Source: Mycobacterium sp. ITM-2016-00316 (GTDB taxonomy: Bacteria; Actinomycetota; Actinomycetes; Mycobacteriales; Mycobacteriaceae). Taken from it: DNA of 64,000 nucleotides. Position 1 is the first letter of the stretch, and every line of letters starts with the position of its first letter. The notes beneath the pieces are model-generated. The model ran no database searches. It was not told the DNA's origin and worked only from the letters and a program-made list of their open reading frames with translations. The stretch covers positions 4,898,001 to 4,962,000 of the forward strand of contig NZ_CP134398.1 of assembly GCF_002968335.2 (NCBI RefSeq). Direction: 5' to 3'. Position numbers and translations under genes: made by a program. Positions 1-7,196 of this stretch are shown piece after piece.

Positions 1-442
1 GTGAGAACGCCAGCACCGCGCAGAACAGGAACAATCCCGGCGCGGCCTGGGCCCAGTCGATGACCAGATACTCGCCCGGTGACCACACCGCCGGGCGTCG
101 CCCTCGATGATGCTCGTTGCGCCACAACGTCTTCGCCTCGGCGACCAGGCGGCGGAAGTTGCGGGCGGATCCCTGATAACCGGCAGCCCTGGCAATGGGC
201 AGCATCCGCTTGGCCGACATCCGGCCCTGGGACTTCGCGATACGTTCGGTGACCAAGTCGGTCACCGCATCGTAGTTGTGGGCCCGTTGGGCCCGTGGCG
301 GTATGTTATCGCCGGCTTCGAACTTCTTCACGATCCGTTTGACGGTCTTGGGGGTGGTGTGGCAGAGGTCGGCAGCACCTCGGTACGACCCGACTTGTTG
401 GTAGGCGGAAATGATGTCCATGCGGTCCTTCGCAGACTTCAA
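1..442 (-). CDS. IS21-family transposase IstA, N-terminal part (cut by window start)
   Basis: This is the first 147 codons of a transposase that runs off the left edge. The start chosen is a TTG at 442 preceded by GGGGAG; an in-frame ATG lies at 421. The N-terminus carries a helix-turn-helix of the IS21 IstA type (residues about 10-40, with SYRGAADLCHTTPKTVKRIV), and the visible end VIDWAQA is the usual first-Asp region of the DDE catalytic core. IstA cuts and joins the element ends; an IstB-like ATPase would be expected further left, outside the window. The direct repeats just upstream fit an IS21 left end. Whether the element is intact cannot be judged here. Confidence 0.8.
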   Translation of the reverse strand, partial: MKSAKDRMDIISAYQQVGSYRGAADLCHTTPKTVKRIVKKFEAGDNIPPRAQRAHNYDAVTDLVTERIAKSQGRMSAKRMLPIARAAGYQGSARNFRRLVAEAKTLWRNEHHRGRRPAVWSPGEYLVIDWAQAAPGLFLFCAVLAFS

Positions 443-530
443 TGGAACTCCCCGGTGGTGGTGTCTGGTTGGCACCTTCACCGTCACCATCGGGGCCCAC
501 AGTTCCTGATCGACACGACGAACACGGGGT

Positions 531-601
531 GGGGACTTCTATCTGGCCACCAGCGGGGACCTCTACTTGGCCACCAGAGAGGACTTTTTCATGGCCACGG
601 A
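531..601. repeat. Three tandem-spaced 23-bp repeats at the IS21 left end
   Basis: Three related 23-bp units start at 531, 555 and 579, exactly 24 bp apart. Each has the form GGGGAC-pyrimidines-TGGCCACCAG; the third is the most diverged (GAGGAC ... ATGGCCACGG). They lie 90-160 bp upstream of the istA start. IS21 elements are known to carry repeated transposase-binding sites near their ends, so these are read as IstA binding sites, and the terminus of the element is probably at about 590-605. The exact tip was not resolved because no target duplication can be seen with one end only. Confidence 0.65.
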
Positions 602-699
602 CACGCGGTCGACGCAAAGGGGGATGTCGATGCGACACCTGGGGGCGAAGGAGAGCTTTTCCAGTGGTTTCGGCCCGATGAGGTCGCCGGACTCGAAAC

Positions 700-1195
700 A
701 TGGCCCGGGACAGCACTTCTGTAGAGAAGCTCGTCTCCCCAACCGTCAGTGCATCAACGTTGGACAACCTGCGGACGGCCTACGCATCGCTTTCCGACGA
801 GGCGTTGAACCACAATGCACTGGTGTGGCAAACGCCGGCCCTTGCGCTGACGACCGAGGCCTTCCTGCTCACCATCGCAATCGGTGCCGAATCCTCCCCG
901 CCAGGCTCGTCGCCTCTTTTCTGAAACTGACGCTCTCGATACTCTGTCTGCAATTGATGGCGAAGCACAGAGAGATGGCCGTAGGAAATCGAGGGGATCT
1001 TGTTGCCCTGGAACGTCGGCTCGGGCTCGAGCAGTTCCATGGAAAGCCCCGCCGAAAACTAGAGGGCTGGCTGCCTACCGGAGTGGCCGATGGTGGATGT
1101 TCGGCTTCGTTACAGTGGCTGTTCTGGCCTTCGGCATTCTCGTATCGTCAGTGGCCGAACTGATATGGCCGCATCGATGGAGCCCGTTCAGCTGA
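700..1195 (+). pseudogene. Small two-TM membrane protein gene broken by two frameshifts
   Basis: Three overlapping plus-strand frames join into one plausible protein of about 165 residues. The first part (from ATG 700) contains NALVWQTPALALTTEAFLLTIAIG. It continues in a second frame with ARLVASFLKLTLSILCLQLMAKHRE after a shift near 885-905. It ends in a third frame with RWWMFGFVTVAVLAFGILVSS after a shift near 1040-1055. The WQ-P-L-A pattern followed by a QLMAKHR motif between two membrane helices resembles a widespread family of uncharacterised small membrane proteins. No single frame holds the whole gene, so it is either a pseudogene beside the IS element or two uncorrected sequencing indels. 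Confidence 0.6.
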
Positions 1196-1219
1196 TCGTT
1201 AAAGCCGGCGGGACATGCA

Positions 1220-2656
1220 TCAATCGACTTCACCCTGGTAGCGATCATGCCACCAGGCGACGATTCTCTTGCGCCCATCGTCGATCTTTTCCTGCATCAA
1301 ACCACCGTCGAAGTCCTCCTCCAGCCAATCGCGCAACGCTGTCAGGGAGTCACCGTCCCGGCACCAGTCAGCGGACGGTATGGCGGGGAGGTGGTCGCTC
1401 ACGGCGAGGTGATACCGCAACAGGTGGTCCGAACCGGTTGTGTAGGCCTCCAAACCAAACGACTTGCGCAGCTCCGAGTGTTCCGGCCTGTTGAGCGCCT
1501 GACAGACGTTGTGGATCAGCGCTGTCGCCATCCTGATGGAGACCCGATGGTCTTCGAATCTCAGAGTCTCCTGATCCCACAGGACCTCACAGTCAATGTC
1601 CCGAGGTTCGACACCGTACGGTGACGCCATCTGAACAGCCAGGTCTGACAGATCCATGCGCAGTCTTGCTGTCATCGCAACGCGGGTGTTGAAGTGTGTA
1701 AGATACACCGGCAATGCCATCAGGTCGACCTTGTCGATCGCGTCGACGCCGACGATTCGATGAACGGTCGCCGCAGCGCCTTTCGCGGCGTTGAGGTCGT
1801 CGTGAATGACACGCCCCAGTTCCTCTCGGCCGGCCAACACGGCTTGTCGTCCGACCTGCGCGGCGACCGCTACCGTCCGGTCATGTTCCCGCAGTGTCCC
1901 GCCCAATTGCAGTGTCAGCAGCGCGCACATGAATGCGACCGGGATGTAGGCGCGTTCCCATTGGCCGATGTAGACGCTGGTCGCCACCGCCGCCACCACC
2001 ACTACACACGAGATCAGCGGTACATAGGGTCGCAGCGCGTGAACGACCGGCGGCATGCGACTGGTCTCGGTGAACTGTGGCGGGTCGAGCAGCCCGTTGC
2101 GAAGAGCTGAGTTGAGGTACAACACCGCCGCCGCCAGGGCCCCAACCTTGACCCAGCCGAGGTCGCCGCCGGGTGGTGCAAAGCACGCCGCACCGATAGT
2201 GGCCGGGCAGGCGATCGTGGCCGCGACACCACCGGCGTTGAGTACCTTCGAGTGCAGATTTTCGCGCGCTGTATCACCCAACCAGTGACCGAGTTCCCAC
2301 CCCGGGTCCGCATCGGTGCTGACAATCTTGTGCAGATATGCCTCGACGACGATCTGCACTGGCGAGGCGACCAGCAGCAGCCAATACCAGCCGCGGACGC
2401 CTAGCACCCACATCGCGGCGACCAAGACGACAAGCAGTGCCGCGTGGATGAGCGCCGGCCGCACCCCGTCGTATTCGAGAACCCGCCGCACCGCGATCCG
2501 TCGGTGCCACTCACTGAATGTCGCGGGCGCGGTCAGATCACGTATCGGCTGAAGCCAGCGAGACTGGACCCGGGTGGGGTCATCGGGCAATTGCCACCAG
2601 TGGTCGAGGTTCTGATTGCGTCGGGTCTGGGGCTTCCAGAGGTATCTCTGGACCAA
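1220..2656 (-). CDS. Membrane-bound orphan histidine kinase (DesK/NarL-partner type)
   Basis: A 478-residue protein with about six hydrophobic helices in the first 260 residues (for example ALIHAALLVVLVAAMWVLGV). A cytoplasmic part follows. VIHDDLNAAKGA resembles the HisKA_3 phospho-acceptor box (HD-L), IHNVCQAL could be an N-box, and GDSLTALRDWLEEDFDGGLM fits the final glycine box of HPK7 kinases. The ATPase domain is divergent, so activity is uncertain. The start is TTG at 2656, two bases after the stop of the preceding zinc-ribbon gene, which suggests translational coupling. No response regulator is adjacent; the receiver-less LuxR-type gene at 21477 is the closest possible partner, but that is speculation. 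Confidence 0.6.
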   Translation of the reverse strand: MVQRYLWKPQTRRNQNLDHWWQLPDDPTRVQSRWLQPIRDLTAPATFSEWHRRIAVRRVLEYDGVRPALIHAALLVVLVAAMWVLGVRGWYWLLLVASPVQIVVEAYLHKIVSTDADPGWELGHWLGDTARENLHSKVLNAGGVAATIACPATIGAACFAPPGGDLGWVKVGALAAAVLYLNSALRNGLLDPPQFTETSRMPPVVHALRPYVPLISCVVVVAAVATSVYIGQWERAYIPVAFMCALLTLQLGGTLREHDRTVAVAAQVGRQAVLAGREELGRVIHDDLNAAKGAAATVHRIVGVDAIDKVDLMALPVYLTHFNTRVAMTARLRMDLSDLAVQMASPYGVEPRDIDCEVLWDQETLRFEDHRVSIRMATALIHNVCQALNRPEHSELRKSFGLEAYTTGSDHLLRYHLAVSDHLPAIPSADWCRDGDSLTALRDWLEEDFDGGLMQEKIDDGRKRIVAWWHDRYQGEVD

Positions 2657-2657
2657 C

Positions 2658-2804
2658 CTATTTCCAGTGCCCGTTGTGCTGGTTACACACCAGACCCGTG
2701 TTGTTGCACTTGCTGCAGGTGAGCTTGCCGAACATCCCGCTGGCCCGGCCGCCGTTGCATCCCTGGCAGTCGTTCAGCCGGCGATGGCATTTCTTACATT
2801 CCAT
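2658..2804 (-). CDS. 48-aa zinc-ribbon protein
   Basis: A short gene beginning MECKKCHRRLNDCQGCNGG and ending KLTCSKCNNTGLVCNQHNGHWK. It contains four C-x2-C-type knuckles (C3/C6, C13/C16, C30/C33, C40 with nearby His), similar to the DnaJ-type or LIM-like small zinc ribbons found beside kinase and chaperone genes. The ribosome-binding site AGGAG lies six bases before the ATG at 2804. It sits between the Ser/Thr kinase and the histidine kinase, with its stop two bases from the latter's TTG start. The function is unknown; a role as a protein-interaction or redox-sensing adaptor is inferred only from the cysteine pattern. Confidence 0.7.
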   Translation of the reverse strand: MECKKCHRRLNDCQGCNGGRASGMFGKLTCSKCNNTGLVCNQHNGHWK

Positions 2805-2920
2805 GGCGTCTCCTATGCCGTAAAACCACTACGATGTGTAGCCTGATCCGTCGACTCATGTTGTGCAATAGCCCCTGTGACCGACTCCTTCCGGGTGCTC
2901 TCACCAGCTGTGGTGCACCT

Positions 2921-5209
2921 TCAACTCGCCGCGCTCATCAGGCCGACCGCGATCAGCGCCACCACTGCAACACCGAAGACGATCATCAAGATCATGCCCA
3001 CCGCGATGATGACCATGGGCAGGATGCAGATCGCCCCGAGTGCACAGAGGCAGATCGTGACCGTGCGAAGCGCATTGATGTCGACAACTGAGAACAGCGC
3101 CGTCAGGGCAAGACCCATCAGTGCGACCGCACAGAGCCCCAGCGCGAGCTCCTGCATATCCGCCGACGGCCGGTGCAGCAGGTTGTGGGCCGCGTCGTTC
3201 ATCCAATCCCTGGTGTCGGGGCGGCTGAACTGAGGCGCCAACCAGATGTGGACGAATAGGCCGACGAGCGACGCAGCCGCGCCGATGCCTGCCATGATCG
3301 CCACCCGGTGCCGCTCGGCCCGAAGCTCCGCATATCGGGCGACCTCAGCGGCCGCCTCCGCCTCCCGGCGTCGCTGATCGGCGGCGGTCTTGGCGTTCAT
3401 CCAAGCGTGCTCGTACAGCGTCGCGAGGTCTGCGATGACAGTGGCAAGGGCCAAACGGGCAATGCTGCCCGGCACGTCGATGTTGCGCGTCGAGGTGGGA
3501 TCGCCGACCTGTGCACAGAGATCGGCGAACCACCGCGGTCGCTGGCGGTCGAGGAGCCCGAAGTCTCCCCACACCTCCTGGACAGATGCCGGTGACAACA
3601 GCAGCGCCCGGGCCAGACCTTGCGCTCTATCGATTCGGCTCGGCATCGACTGTCGGACATCAGCTCCGATGTCTACCCCCTCCACATGCGCAGTGCAGGC
3701 TTGAGATACCGCCGCCGCAGCCGAGGTGATCTCACGGTCGATATCCGTCACGTATCGGGAGTACTGAGCCAGTGCCCGATACTCCGCAGACTGTCCTCGC
3801 TGGTCGACTTCCGGATTGAAATGACACTCCACCACAGCATCAACAACTTTGGGCTGCAACAACTTCAGGAACGAATCACCCTTCCAAGCGTCTCCGGCAC
3901 GTGCAAATCGGCTCGCCAGGTCGGCGGCAGAGAGCTCGGTGTCCCTGAGAAAGACCGCCTTGCCCGGTCGAAAATGAGAGGTGAAGGCGATAATCCGGGC
4001 ATCCGCCAGCGTCGAACTCCCGCCGACCGGTGTCAGGAGGTTCGTCGCAATGTCGTTGTCGCGAACATCTTCACGGATCCATGTGCGCAACGCCTCGCAT
4101 TCCGGCGGTGACGTGAACAGATCCGTCGCATGCCTCCAGCTCGTGACCATGTGGTCAGCCAACGATTCTGGGTCGGTGAACGACCGTCCTGCGAACCTGA
4201 AACTGCCCGCCGCCCGGGGAGTGGCTCCGCGCCGACGCGAGACGACGGACGGTGTCTCGCCGGCAAGCCAGGATCTGACCTGAGATGCGCCCCACCGATC
4301 GTCCGGGTGGTGGGTGAGAAGCCCACGACACAACAGGTTCCAGCGATCGTCCGTGACGATCGACAGATCGATGTCACCAAGGGCGATGGCGTTGCCGATC
4401 CGGCCATGATCGCGGAGTGGGTTGCCTGCGCTGTCCTTGAACGGGTGCTGACCGGTGAGTACCTCACACATCGTCATACCGAGCGCCCACCAGTCGCGGG
4501 CGCGCCCGGCATCGTTGGTATGCAACGTCTCCGGCGCCTGGTACTCTGGAGTGCCCTTCACACTTCCGGTCGTCTCACGCCGAGATCGCGCGACTTCGTC
4601 GAGTTCGGATGCAATACCCAGATCAGCGAGGACGAGATCGAGTGGCTCCTGTCTGCGGATCAAGATATTGGCCGGCTTGATATCGCGGTGAACCATCTCC
4701 AACCGATCGTGGACATAATCCAGGGCATCGGTCATCTCCTCCAGAACCCGCCGCGCGCGGTCGGGGATGCCGCCCCCCGACTCACTCAGCAGTTTCGCGA
4801 GCGAACCCTCCGAGACGAAATCCATCACCTCGATGAAGCGCGGAGACGCCCAGCCCGTGTAGACCGACCGTTGAACCGGTAGTACGTGCCGAGCGTCCGC
4901 TGTCTCCAGCTTGTCGATAAAGGCCTGCGGCAAAGTGATGCCCTGACGATAGATCTTGACGACCTTGACGTGCCCGGTGTCCCGGTGCTGCACCACAGCG
5001 ACGGCCGCTTCACTTCCTGCAGGGAGATCGTCGATCACGTTGTAATCGGCGGCAAGGTAGTCCGGCAGCAGGATGCCGAACTCACGACGGGAACTTGCGC
5101 CGTCACGGGTGGTCCCACGGCCACCGTCGCGCGCGGTGCCGTGCCGGCCGTCCCGCGCGGTACCGCCGGCACTGTCACGCCGCGTCGCACGGTCATCAGG
5201 TTCGGCCAT
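2921..5209 (-). CDS. Transmembrane Ser/Thr protein kinase
   Basis: A 762-residue protein with an N-terminal eukaryote-type kinase domain at about 50-330. The likely VAIK lysine is K85, the catalytic loop is HRDIKPAN (174-181), the Mg loop is DLG (196-198) rather than DFG, and GTPEYQAPE is the activation-segment end. The middle (340-620) shows no recognised domain. A charged helix AADQRRREAEAAAEVARYAELRAE precedes four or so membrane helices in the last 120 residues, so the kinase domain is N-terminal and the anchor C-terminal, the reverse of PknA/PknB. Residues 17-38 repeat T-A/T-R-D-G units. It follows the PP2C gene by 24 bp with ribosome site GAAGGAG, so kinase and phosphatase form a pair. 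Confidence 0.9.
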   Translation of the reverse strand: MAEPDDRATRRDSAGGTARDGRHGTARDGGRGTTRDGASSRREFGILLPDYLAADYNVIDDLPAGSEAAVAVVQHRDTGHVKVVKIYRQGITLPQAFIDKLETADARHVLPVQRSVYTGWASPRFIEVMDFVSEGSLAKLLSESGGGIPDRARRVLEEMTDALDYVHDRLEMVHRDIKPANILIRRQEPLDLVLADLGIASELDEVARSRRETTGSVKGTPEYQAPETLHTNDAGRARDWWALGMTMCEVLTGQHPFKDSAGNPLRDHGRIGNAIALGDIDLSIVTDDRWNLLCRGLLTHHPDDRWGASQVRSWLAGETPSVVSRRRGATPRAAGSFRFAGRSFTDPESLADHMVTSWRHATDLFTSPPECEALRTWIREDVRDNDIATNLLTPVGGSSTLADARIIAFTSHFRPGKAVFLRDTELSAADLASRFARAGDAWKGDSFLKLLQPKVVDAVVECHFNPEVDQRGQSAEYRALAQYSRYVTDIDREITSAAAAVSQACTAHVEGVDIGADVRQSMPSRIDRAQGLARALLLSPASVQEVWGDFGLLDRQRPRWFADLCAQVGDPTSTRNIDVPGSIARLALATVIADLATLYEHAWMNAKTAADQRRREAEAAAEVARYAELRAERHRVAIMAGIGAAASLVGLFVHIWLAPQFSRPDTRDWMNDAAHNLLHRPSADMQELALGLCAVALMGLALTALFSVVDINALRTVTICLCALGAICILPMVIIAVGMILMIVFGVAVVALIAVGLMSAAS

Positions 5210-5233
5210 CGGGCTCCTTCGCCAAAGTGAACA

Positions 5234-6001
5234 TCAATTCTCTGCAGTCGCCGGGTCGGCCGCTACCGTTCGTTCGTCCGACACCTCGGTCACCCGCACC
5301 AGCAGGAATGAGAAATTGTCGGCGGCGCCACCCGCGCGGGTGTCGTCGATGATCATGTCGGCACACACACCCGCATCGGCATTGAGGACGGCTGCTCTTA
5401 GCTCGGCAGCCGACATGACCCCGCTGACCCCGTCGGAACAGATGAGGAAGGCCGCGGGACGCAGCGATAGTTCGATGATGTGCGGCTCGATCGGAGCCTG
5501 CTGTCCCAGCGACTGGGTTACCAGATTGGTGGTGTTGCCCTGCGCGTCGTGGACGGAGTCGTCGATCGAGATCTGCTGCAGGAAACCCTCGTCGATGGTG
5601 TAGATGCGGCTGTCTCCGAGGTTGAAGGCGATGATCCTGCTGTCGGTGATACAGATACCTGCAACCGTCGTTCCCAGACCGTGCAACTCGGGATCATCAC
5701 CTACGCTGCGGATCTGGTCGTTCACATAGGTCATCGCGCCCGAGATGTCCTCGCCGGTGTTCCAGGCATCGGTGAGCCCGCCCAAGATGCTCAACGCCAT
5801 GCTGCTGGCCAGGTTGCCGCCGGCGTGGCCACCCATACCGTCGGCGACAGCACAGACGACGGGACCTACCACCGGAACCTCGATGGCGGTGAGCACGCCG
5901 GTATGCGTCTGGGATAGCCATCCCGCCACCAGCACCGCATCCTCATTTCGCGCACGTACCAGACCGACATCGGTGAAGGCCTGTACCTGGACCCTGGTCA
6001 C
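5234..6001 (-). CDS. PP2C-type Ser/Thr protein phosphatase
   Basis: A 255-residue PPM phosphatase that removes phosphate from Ser/Thr residues using two metal ions. All core motifs are present: RARNEDA (N19-E20-D21), ADGMGGHAGG (metal-binding D54), LGTTVAG, NLGDSRIY, ICSDGVSG and the closing DNFSFLLV. It is a soluble single-domain enzyme without membrane anchor, unlike PstP. The start is GTG at 6001, overlapping the FHA stop as GTGA; a longer upstream reading would run through the FHA gene and is rejected. It probably reverses the kinase encoded just downstream, with the FHA protein reading the phosphorylation state. Confidence 0.92.
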   Translation of the reverse strand: MTRVQVQAFTDVGLVRARNEDAVLVAGWLSQTHTGVLTAIEVPVVGPVVCAVADGMGGHAGGNLASSMALSILGGLTDAWNTGEDISGAMTYVNDQIRSVGDDPELHGLGTTVAGICITDSRIIAFNLGDSRIYTIDEGFLQQISIDDSVHDAQGNTTNLVTQSLGQQAPIEPHIIELSLRPAAFLICSDGVSGVMSAAELRAAVLNADAGVCADMIIDDTRAGGAADNFSFLLVRVTEVSDERTVAADPATAEN

Positions 6002-6543
6002 TGGTTGTCCTCCGCACACTCGATCAGGGCGCGCAGATGTGCGCCGAACCCCAACGTGTCGCCATGCTTGACCGGATGCGGTGCATAGGGGGCCACCGCC
6101 ACCCCGTTCACCGTGGTGCCGTTGGTGGACAACTGATCTTCCACCACGACCGAACCGTCGGCGACTCGGATCACCGCGTGCCGGCGCGACACATTGTCGA
6201 ATTCCGATATCTGACTGCCACATTCGATCCCGAAGTCACGGCCGATGTTCAGCACACCCGACGACGGAACGGTGATGGGACCCCACGGGAAACGAACTCG
6301 GGCAACCTCGTCGGATACCGGCGCGGCCGCGGGATCCTCCCGTACCGCCCGCCGGGCCCGCAGATGTGGATGCTCGCTGGCCTGCGGATGCAGCGGGCAG
6401 GGTTGCGGCATATCGCATCCGGGAGCGGCGCAGACAATCGGTGGCGTCTCGGCCGGCGGCACGTAGGGCATCCAGTCTTCGATACACCCGGGCGAGTGGC
6501 AGGACTCCCCGTCGAACGGTCCGTGTGCCTTGCACAAGTTCAT
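5998..6543 (-). CDS. FHA-domain protein with cysteine-rich N-terminus
   Basis: A 181-residue protein. Residues 4-52 contain Cys/His clusters (CKAHG, CHSPGC, CAAPGC, CPLHP) suggesting one or two zinc knuckles. Residues about 84-175 form a forkhead-associated domain that binds phosphothreonine: the conserved NIGRDFG (100-105), NVSRRHA (117-123) and STNGTTVNG (139-147) are intact. It starts at ATG 6543, inside the ATGA overlap with the radical SAM stop, and ends in the GTGA overlap with the phosphatase. Partner kinase and phosphatase in the same operon make it the likely phospho-reader. A longer start three codons upstream is possible but would lose the overlap pattern. Confidence 0.88.
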   Translation of the reverse strand: MNLCKAHGPFDGESCHSPGCIEDWMPYVPPAETPPIVCAAPGCDMPQPCPLHPQASEHPHLRARRAVREDPAAAPVSDEVARVRFPWGPITVPSSGVLNIGRDFGIECGSQISEFDNVSRRHAVIRVADGSVVVEDQLSTNGTTVNGVAVAPYAPHPVKHGDTLGFGAHLRALIECAEDNQ

Positions 6544-7196
6544 GGCCGCCACGACGGCTCCTCCAAGGCAACCCCGTCGGAGCGCAACGACAACTCCAAG
6601 CGGCGCAGATCACCGCGACGGGGAATGCCGATCATCCATACCTTTCCCCCACTGACGGTGAACTGCATCTGCGGGTTGGCGGTGCTCCGGTCCATATGGT
6701 CGGCGTAGACCCGCCGGCCACGCTCTGTCAATGCCACCAGTCGTTGATTGGCCGATCCTCGCCAGACCAGATCGGTAGGTTGCTCCACACGGAACAGGCC
6801 GGTGATCAACGCGTCGATACCGTCCGCCGCCCAGGGGCATCGGTCCAGGAACTCCTCCAGCTCGCAGCCGTTGTAGCACAACACATCACCGTCGAAAGCT
6901 CCGTCGGCCCGCAGGCCGGCCAGTCCCCGTACGAGCTGCTGCAGTGCCGCCGGCTGATCGCTGGGCTCACCACCGGTGATGGTCACCCCGTCCAACCCGC
7001 CTGGGCGCCCGCACAGGTGGCCGATCCAGTGCACGATGTCCTCGACCGCGTGCGCACTGCCGCCTTCGGCCGGCCACGTGTCACGGGACACGCAGCCCGG
7101 ACACGCAAAGGTGCAGCCCTGCATCCAGATTCCGGCTCTGCGGCCGGGCCCGAGTGCAGTGACCGGATAGTGTGTGCGCGACAGCTGAATCTTCAT
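6540..7196 (-). CDS. Small radical SAM 4Fe-4S protein (NrdG-activase-like fold)
   Basis: A 218-residue protein with the radical SAM signature CTFACPGC (C28, C32, C35) and the SAM-binding GGEPSDQ. The length and the early WMQGCTFACPGC context match the NrdG/activase-like minimal group (Fer4_12), which generates a 5'-deoxyadenosyl radical. No anaerobic ribonucleotide reductase is nearby, so an activase role is unlikely; the substrate is unknown and could be a protein of this operon. The C-terminal GGKVWMIGIPRRGD has no assigned role. The start at ATG 7196 overlaps the AAA+ stop as ATGA; an ATG six codons upstream is less likely. Confidence 0.85.
   Translation of the reverse strand: MKIQLSRTHYPVTALGPGRRAGIWMQGCTFACPGCVSRDTWPAEGGSAHAVEDIVHWIGHLCGRPGGLDGVTITGGEPSDQPAALQQLVRGLAGLRADGAFDGDVLCYNGCELEEFLDRCPWAADGIDALITGLFRVEQPTDLVWRGSANQRLVALTERGRRVYADHMDRSTANPQMQFTVSGGKVWMIGIPRRGDLRRLELSLRSDGVALEEPSWRP

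Noticed and set aside
6001..6223. 74-codon N-terminal extension of the PP2C phosphatase
   Set aside because: It lies fully inside the FHA gene in another frame; the GTGA overlap start gives a complete PP2C domain.
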